From Zhongshania aliphaticivorans (GTDB lineage: Bacteria; Pseudomonadota; Gammaproteobacteria; Pseudomonadales; Spongiibacteraceae): a stretch of DNA of 64,000 bases. The stretch lies in contig NZ_CACSIK010000001.1 of NCBI RefSeq assembly GCF_902705875.1, positions 1,047,994 through 1,111,993 of the forward strand, given 5' to 3'. The notes under the pieces are model-generated. The model saw only the letters and a list, made by a program, of their open reading frames with translations, did not search any database and was not told the origin of the DNA. This document shows positions 63,547-64,000 of this stretch, piece after piece (position 1 is the first letter of the stretch; each line of letters begins with the position of its first letter). A program made the position numbers and the translations under genes.

Positions 63547-63969
63547 ATGCAGGATCTCACTCATATCCCTATTTTTGTTAAACAATCAGATTTCCAAGTG
63601 TTGTCTGAATTTCTTAAGCGTAATCGCTCTGAAGCCGCATTGGATTTACAGTCTGAAATAGATAGAGCGGATATCGTTGCTGATAGTGATTATAAAAATG
63701 ATTTTGTGTGCATAGACTCGACGGTGACGTTTATCGATTTAGATTCTTCAGCTCAAACTAGGGTAATGCTAGTGATGCCGTGGCAGGCCAACGTTACGCA
63801 GCTGAAAATTTCCGTATTATCGCCGATAGGCTGTGCGCTTTTAGGCTTGCAACAGGGGAGTGAAATCGAATGGCCTTTACTGAACGGGAAGGTTAGGCGT
63901 TTATCCGTACTCGGTATAGAGATTCCTGATACCAGTAATCAACGCTCGCGGGTCGCGAGCGTCAGTTAG
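63547..63969 (+). CDS. rnk: Nucleoside diphosphate kinase regulator (Rnk-like)
   Basis: 140 residues from the ATG at 63547 with GGAG six bases upstream (an ATG at 63535 adds four). The N-terminal helical part and the C-terminal GreA/GreB-like domain ('STVTFIDLDSSAQTRVMLVMPWQA', core 'VTFIDLDSSAQTR'; 'ISVLSPIGCALLGLQQGSEIEWPL', core 'LSPIGCALLGLQ') match Rnk, an RNA-polymerase-binding protein once named for NDK control. E. coli Rnk has 136 residues. Confidence 0.88.
   Translation: MQDLTHIPIFVKQSDFQVLSEFLKRNRSEAALDLQSEIDRADIVADSDYKNDFVCIDSTVTFIDLDSSAQTRVMLVMPWQANVTQLKISVLSPIGCALLGLQQGSEIEWPLLNGKVRRLSVLGIEIPDTSNQRSRVASVS
63942..63962. repeat. 9-bp GC-rich hairpin at the 3' end of rnk
   Basis: ACGCTCGCG-GGT-CGCGAGCGT overlaps the last rnk codons. 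No T-run follows. It may be a 3' end protective hairpin. Confidence 0.45.
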
Positions 63970-64000
63970 TGAGGCTTATATCAAGTTCTTGCGCTGCAGC

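Noticed and set aside
1..64000. tRNA, rRNA, CRISPR array, integrase or complete insertion sequence
   Set aside because: None was recognised; no cloverleaf-like stretch, no regular short repeats with spacers and no transposase motif were seen. A profile search would be decisive.

Overview
The window looks like chromosomal DNA of a marine-type gammaproteobacterium, most likely of the Cellvibrionales/Spongiibacteraceae kind. The evidence is mid-range base composition, the order dapA-bamC-MBL hydrolase-purC that Pseudomonas-like gammaproteobacteria share, many Gram-negative envelope genes (Bam lipoprotein, TonB receptors, TpsB-like barrel, OmpA-domain protein) and a single-copy set of housekeeping enzymes. 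The family-level placement is inference. I saw no tRNA, rRNA, CRISPR array or complete insertion sequence.

Layout. 1-4.5 kb: the tail of an AEC transporter, a DUF3806 protein, then dapA-bamC-MBL-purC. 4.6-8.5 kb: a small membrane protein with a metal-binding look beside a ZnuD-like TonB receptor that carries a His/Asp-rich loop, then a small lipoprotein and an RsuA-type pseudouridine synthase. 8.6-22.1 kb: an accessory catabolic segment. It holds a TetR regulator, a GST-like protein, a PhlG-like C-C hydrolase, a truncated second tetR, a TonB receptor, a lipoprotein CocE/NonD-type hydrolase, an HXXEE membrane protein, a saccharopine-dehydrogenase-like oxidoreductase diverging from a second TetR across a perfect 20-bp palindrome, and two SDR enzymes. 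At least three decayed genes lie in or at the edge of it (hrpB, tetR, acyl-CoA dehydrogenase). A degraded N-terminal hrpB fragment lies at its left edge and a near-complete hrpB at its right edge, so the segment looks inserted or rearranged next to an hrpB locus.

24.8-30 kb: a porin-like protein, a class II aldolase, htpX, small conserved proteins, a membrane DnaJ-like protein and a lone GspF-like protein. 30.1-34.6 kb: a two-gene minus-strand unit made of a 901-residue protein with six ~110-residue repeats plus an OmpA domain, followed by a TpsB/FhaC-like outer-membrane protein with no visible signal peptide. A perfect CRP-type site (TGTGA-N6-TCACA) lies upstream. This unit is the best candidate for an undescribed envelope or secretion system. 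34.9-41.6 kb: polyamine genes (a class I basic amino acid decarboxylase, speE, speD), msrA and a GNAT-nitrilase fusion.

41.7-50.8 kb: a 2-oxoglutarate-centred block. acnA diverges from a three-gene 2-oxoacid:acceptor oxidoreductase operon (GltD-like flavin/FeS subunit, alpha, beta), which is followed by gdhA. 50.9-64 kb: an acyltransferase, an HxlR regulator and a divergent SDR separated by two A5-centred palindromes, an HCCA-isomerase-like protein, a CBS protein, rsmE-rimO, a YbaK-type deacylase, a SIMPL protein, an exported MhpD-like protein, DUF2244, a Tat-signal methyltransferase diverging from a membrane-anchored FAD oxidase fusion, and an Rnk-like protein. Coordinates were read by eye, and all family assignments rest on recognised motifs without database searches.
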